From: Tetrahymena thermophila SB210
Lineage: Eukaryota; Ciliophora; Oligohymenophorea; Hymenostomatida; Tetrahymenidae
Direction of reading: 5' to 3'
Length of the DNA: 64,000 bases
Assembly (NCBI RefSeq): GCF_000189635.1
Contig: NW_002476377.1
Coordinates: 62,001-126,000 of the forward strand
This document shows, piece by piece, positions 60,988-64,000 of this stretch. The notes under the pieces are model-generated. The model worked only from the letters and a program-made list of their open reading frames with translations, was not told the origin of the DNA and did no database searches. The position numbers were made by a program, and so were the translations under genes. The number at the start of each line of letters is the position of its first letter. Position 1 is the stretch's first letter.

Positions 60988-61194
60988 TCATTTCTTCTTA
61001 AAGAAATCCCAAACTTTACCACCAATATCCTAATATTTGACATTTACAAATCAATAGTTGTTTTTAAAAAATATTTTTTAATTTACTTTGACAATATGTT
61101 CAGCTTTATTAGCAACGTCTTCTACTTTTTTACCAACATCTTATACGTTCTTTTTAAATTCTTGAACTTTGTCATCTACTTCTTTCATGAACAT
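60988..61194 (-). CDS. 49-aa amphipathic helical protein
   Basis: Exons 61194-61087 and 61029-60988 with a 57-nt intron in phase; TGA at 60988. Begins MFMKEVDDKVQEFKK; a second Met two codons later may be the true start. It has an 11-residue-like heptad drift of Val, Lys and Asp (VQDVGKKVEDVANKAEHIV) and ends KVWDFFKKK. The pattern resembles apolipoprotein/LEA-type amphipathic helices that lie on membranes or lipid droplets. It starts 106 bp downstream of the DnaJ stop on the same strand. Function unknown. Confidence 0.65.
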
Positions 61195-61300
61195 CTCCTA
61201 TAAAATATATAAATAATTTAATTAATTTGTTAATTATCCTAATACAAAATTGTAATTATGTTTTGTAAATTCGAAAATTAGAGAAATCTCCAAAATTTAT

Positions 61301-62333
61301 TCAGAAATTCTTCTATCAACAAGAAATTTTTTTGGTAGAAAATTTAATTAATTAATTAATTTACATCTTTCTTTTTTTACCATTCTTCGTATTCTTTTTG
61401 TCTTCTTAATTCTTCCCTATATCTTTCTTTCATTTACTCTTCATAAAACCTCTATGCCCTTTAATCAAAAGCATCGTTTGCATCTTAGTATCTGTTGGTG
61501 TTTGAATAATTAGCCTGATTTGAGTATTGCTACCTTTACTAATTTTATTAAGCTTGCTATTACCTTTGATTATATTAGTAGTAATCGTGAGGATCATACC
61601 CATACTATTATTGTTATTATTATTATTATTACTAATTCGGATGGTATGCTCTTCCTCTACCATAAGAGTTAACAAATTCATTATATCTTTAATTCTTTCC
61701 AGCATACATATTTTAAACGAAATCTTTCATAGCTTCATTCATTCTAGCCTCTTCTTATCTTCTTTCTTATTCACGTTGCTAGTGATATTAATTCGTCTAT
61801 TAGTAGTACTGTTAATATTGATTTTAAGCATTTTATTGTCTAGGATTTTGAGACTCCCAGTAATAATAAAAGTTCTAATTTTAATTTTATCTTTCATTAC
61901 GACTTTATTAGGCATATTTGTTGAAAAAATCCTCAGTTTCTGTGTATGTAGTATTCTATGAGTTTGGTTTTCTCTATGAATAATTATTTGCCTAAGAAGA
62001 AAACCCAAAACCACTGTTTGAAGAAGATGAAGATCTCAATTAATCATACTCACTTCTTTGACTTTCATCACTTAATACTTAATATGCTTCGTTGATTTCT
62101 CTAAATTTGTCTCCTGCAGTAGGATTTTTATCTGGATGGTATTTTTTTGCAAGCTTAAAAAATGCTGATTTGATATCTGCTGACTTTGCATTCTAGCTAA
62201 CCCCTAATATTTTGTAATAATCTTTTGAAGTTTCAACTCTAGAAAAGAAAGACTTGCCCAATCGACTTGAGCCAAAATTAGCTAGACTAAAGCCTCTTGG
62301 AACTTTTTTAAACACTATTTAAAGTCCAATCAT
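61301..62333 (-). CDS. DnaJ (Hsp40) protein, probably mitochondrial
   Basis: 326 aa from exons 62333-61365 and 61312-61301, intron 61313-61364. The N-terminus [20 protein letters not shown] with further Arg, Lys and Ser and no acids looks like a mitochondrial presequence. The J domain follows at about 35-95: [29 protein letters not shown] with the HPD motif, [17 protein letters not shown]. The rest is Gln/Asn/Tyr-rich, including a run of ten Gln codons (61605-61634), nine of them TAA/TAG. It ends in a charged helix ([20 protein letters not shown]). There is no zinc finger, so it is a class C J protein that stimulates an Hsp70. If the last intron is not spliced, the frame continues to a TGA overlapping the next gene's start. 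Confidence 0.9.
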
Positions 62334-63315
62334 GCATGAAATGTTTTTACTTAACAAAAATTATAAAAAAATATATATGCAATTTCAATGATTAGCTTCT
62401 TATTTATTATTTTTTATTAATCAAAAACCTAAATATATCTAGCAATATTAACAATTATCCTAATTTTTTTACAATAAATCAATTTACATCAATTACTTAA
62501 AATTTAAAATTATAAAAAACATAAGTCATTAATTAATCGACTTAATACTCCTAAATATTATGTATAAAAATAGTTCTTTTATTTTTCCAGAAATTTATCT
62601 CTTTTAAAAAAATATTTATTTTTATGCTAGTTTTATGAACATCGAAATCAACAAAAGACTAACACACTCTAATAAAGAAGTAAATTTTTATGCACAAAAT
62701 CAAATAATATAATAAATTCAATTATTATATTGTATCTAATACATTTAAATAAGTGGATTGTCAATAATCTAAATACTTAACAAGAAATAATTATCTAAAA
62801 TAAAATCACTCAAAAAAACTTAGAGTGTAAAATTTGTATTTTTTATTCTAAAAATATAAAAAATTTATTTTATCTTTTTATCTTTTGCATTTTAATTACT
62901 ATAAATTGAACAAAATAATAACTAAAAATATTAGCAATTTATTTGTTTATTTTAATAAAATAAAGAAAAATGTAGATTTTTTATAAATAAAAAAACTAAA
63001 CAAACTTATTTCAAAATATATTTATTTATTTATTCTTTATAAGAATATTTCTTTAAAAACAATTTTGAGATGATAAAATTTGAAAAAAGTCTAGGTTTTT
63101 TCTGACTAAAATTTTACAGCTTAATTTAAATATAAACTTTTTTGGCATTTTTAAATTGAAAAAATGAATAAAACTTGAAAATAAATCTTAAAATTAAAAT
63201 GAAAAAGAAGAAATATCAATTAAACAATATTTGATAATATGTTTTGTTTATTTTAATAAAATAAAGTAAAATGCAATTTTTTATAAATATAAAAATATAT
63301 TTAAACTAATTTCAA
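62334..63315. other. AT-rich intergenic stretch
   Basis: Contains the DnaJ promoter. Diverged internal repeats (AAAATAAAG.AAAATG and TTTATAAATA.AAAA.A) near 62960 and 63255. No gene seen. Confidence 0.55.
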
Positions 63316-64000
63316 TCAATATATTTTCTCTTAAGTGTTCTTCGAAAACTTATATCTGTTAGAAATTAATTCAAAGTTTGTGAAATCTGGATTTTCTTAT
63401 TCAAAATGCTTCTATAAATTATTTTAATTTGTTTTATTATTGTTATTATTTTGAGTAAAGAACCTTCCATTCAAGATTTTTGTATTTTCCTATAATTAAT
63501 TTTATTAACTGTCTACTGGTAAGTCTTTTCTGAATGGACTTACATCCCTAACTTTATTTAAAGTAAGCTTTTAATTAGATTTAGAAAGTATTATCTACTA
63601 AATACTTTATTTTTTAACTACTTTATTTTTAAAGTTCTTTTTTGATTCTTCTATCTTTTCTTATTTTTGCTAATTTTGTGTGATTTGATTTTTTGGTGTT
63701 TCTCCATTAAATAACTCCTTCAATTTATTGAATTTATTTGTGCAAACATTGTTTTTGCTTAACCTTTGCTCGTATCTATCTAAATTATATCTACGGCCAT
63801 TAGGTGGGCTACTTCTTTAATAGTTTGCATTTTGATTTGGCATAAACAACTCTCCATATTAAGGATTCTGTTAATAGTGGTTATTAGACCCCTATTCACT
63901 GTTGTTTTAATTAATAAATTGCTAGTTTTGCAATATTGGTGTTTATATAACTGCATCAGGTTGGGTTGCAAAATATTGTTTCTACTATTGTAATTACTAC
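63316..64000 (-). CDS. Q/N-rich protein, 3' part (partial)
   Basis: Open on the minus strand from the window edge to TGA at 63316, about 228 residues with no intron needed. Very Gln/Asn-rich at the left (QNQQFINQNNSEQGSNNHYQ), then basic and charged (NGRRYNLDRYEQRLSKNN, KLKELFNGETPKN, KVRDVSPFRKDLPVDS), ending KFSKNTQEKIY. No domain recognised in this part. Much of the Gln is coded by TAA/TAG. The start lies beyond 64000. Confidence 0.75.

Noticed and set aside
61527..61961. Plus-strand frame of 144 codons
   Set aside because: Antisense shadow of the Gln-rich part of the DnaJ gene; leucine runs are the complement of TAA/CAA glutamine runs.
1..64000. Bacterial or organellar origin with massive pseudogenisation
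   Set aside because: Frames open consistently once TAA/TAG are read as Gln, introns are GT...AG in phase, and eukaryotic genes (CK1, LSG1, nuclear tRNAs without CCA) are intact.

Overview
The window reads as macronuclear DNA of a ciliate close to Tetrahymena (Oligohymenophorea). It is very AT-rich. Every convincing reading frame uses TAA and TAG as glutamine and stops only at TGA. Genes are split by short AT-rich GT...AG introns, mostly about 35-150 nt. Read with the standard code, nearly every gene looks shattered. I therefore called genes with the ciliate code, by hand, joining exons where phase and splice sites agreed.

Layout. 1-373: 3' end of a beta-propeller-like gene. 1991-3058: TMEM163/cation-efflux-like membrane protein with a cysteine-rich tail. 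3526-3598: tRNA-Phe. 4004-10880: ten-exon gene for a protein of about 2093 aa with VHS-like and GAT-like N-terminal domains, a long coiled coil and a C-terminal AP-2 alpha-appendage-like ear; this is the main discovery candidate. 11078-14081: two convergent hypothetical genes. 16483-17412: casein kinase 1. 20099-20553: possible short gene. 21553-25804: tandem pair of membrane-anchored pepsin-like proteins that have lost the first catalytic Asp. 26820-42523: four minus-strand paralogues with a helical N-terminus and an unusual kinase domain (HSD instead of HRD), the last one degenerate, with a probable decayed gene between the last two. 45016-45420: lone ubiquitin-like protein. 48546-51560: ribosome-biogenesis GTPase LSG1 with a 1062-nt intron holding a long hairpin. 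52910-54256: leucine-rich-repeat-like protein. 56340-58016: AGC-type pseudokinase. 59372-60083: three identical tRNA-Ile(UAU) genes. 60988-62333: a 49-aa amphipathic protein and a DnaJ protein. 63316-64000: end of a Q/N-rich gene.

No operon logic is expected. The clear relations are duplications: the protease pair, the kinase family with its shared flanks, and the tRNA trio. Housekeeping functions (LSG1, CK1, DnaJ, tRNAs) are interspersed. No transposon, CRISPR or prophage-like element was recognised. Intergenic DNA is over 80% A+T and mostly featureless, apart from the repeats and hairpins listed.
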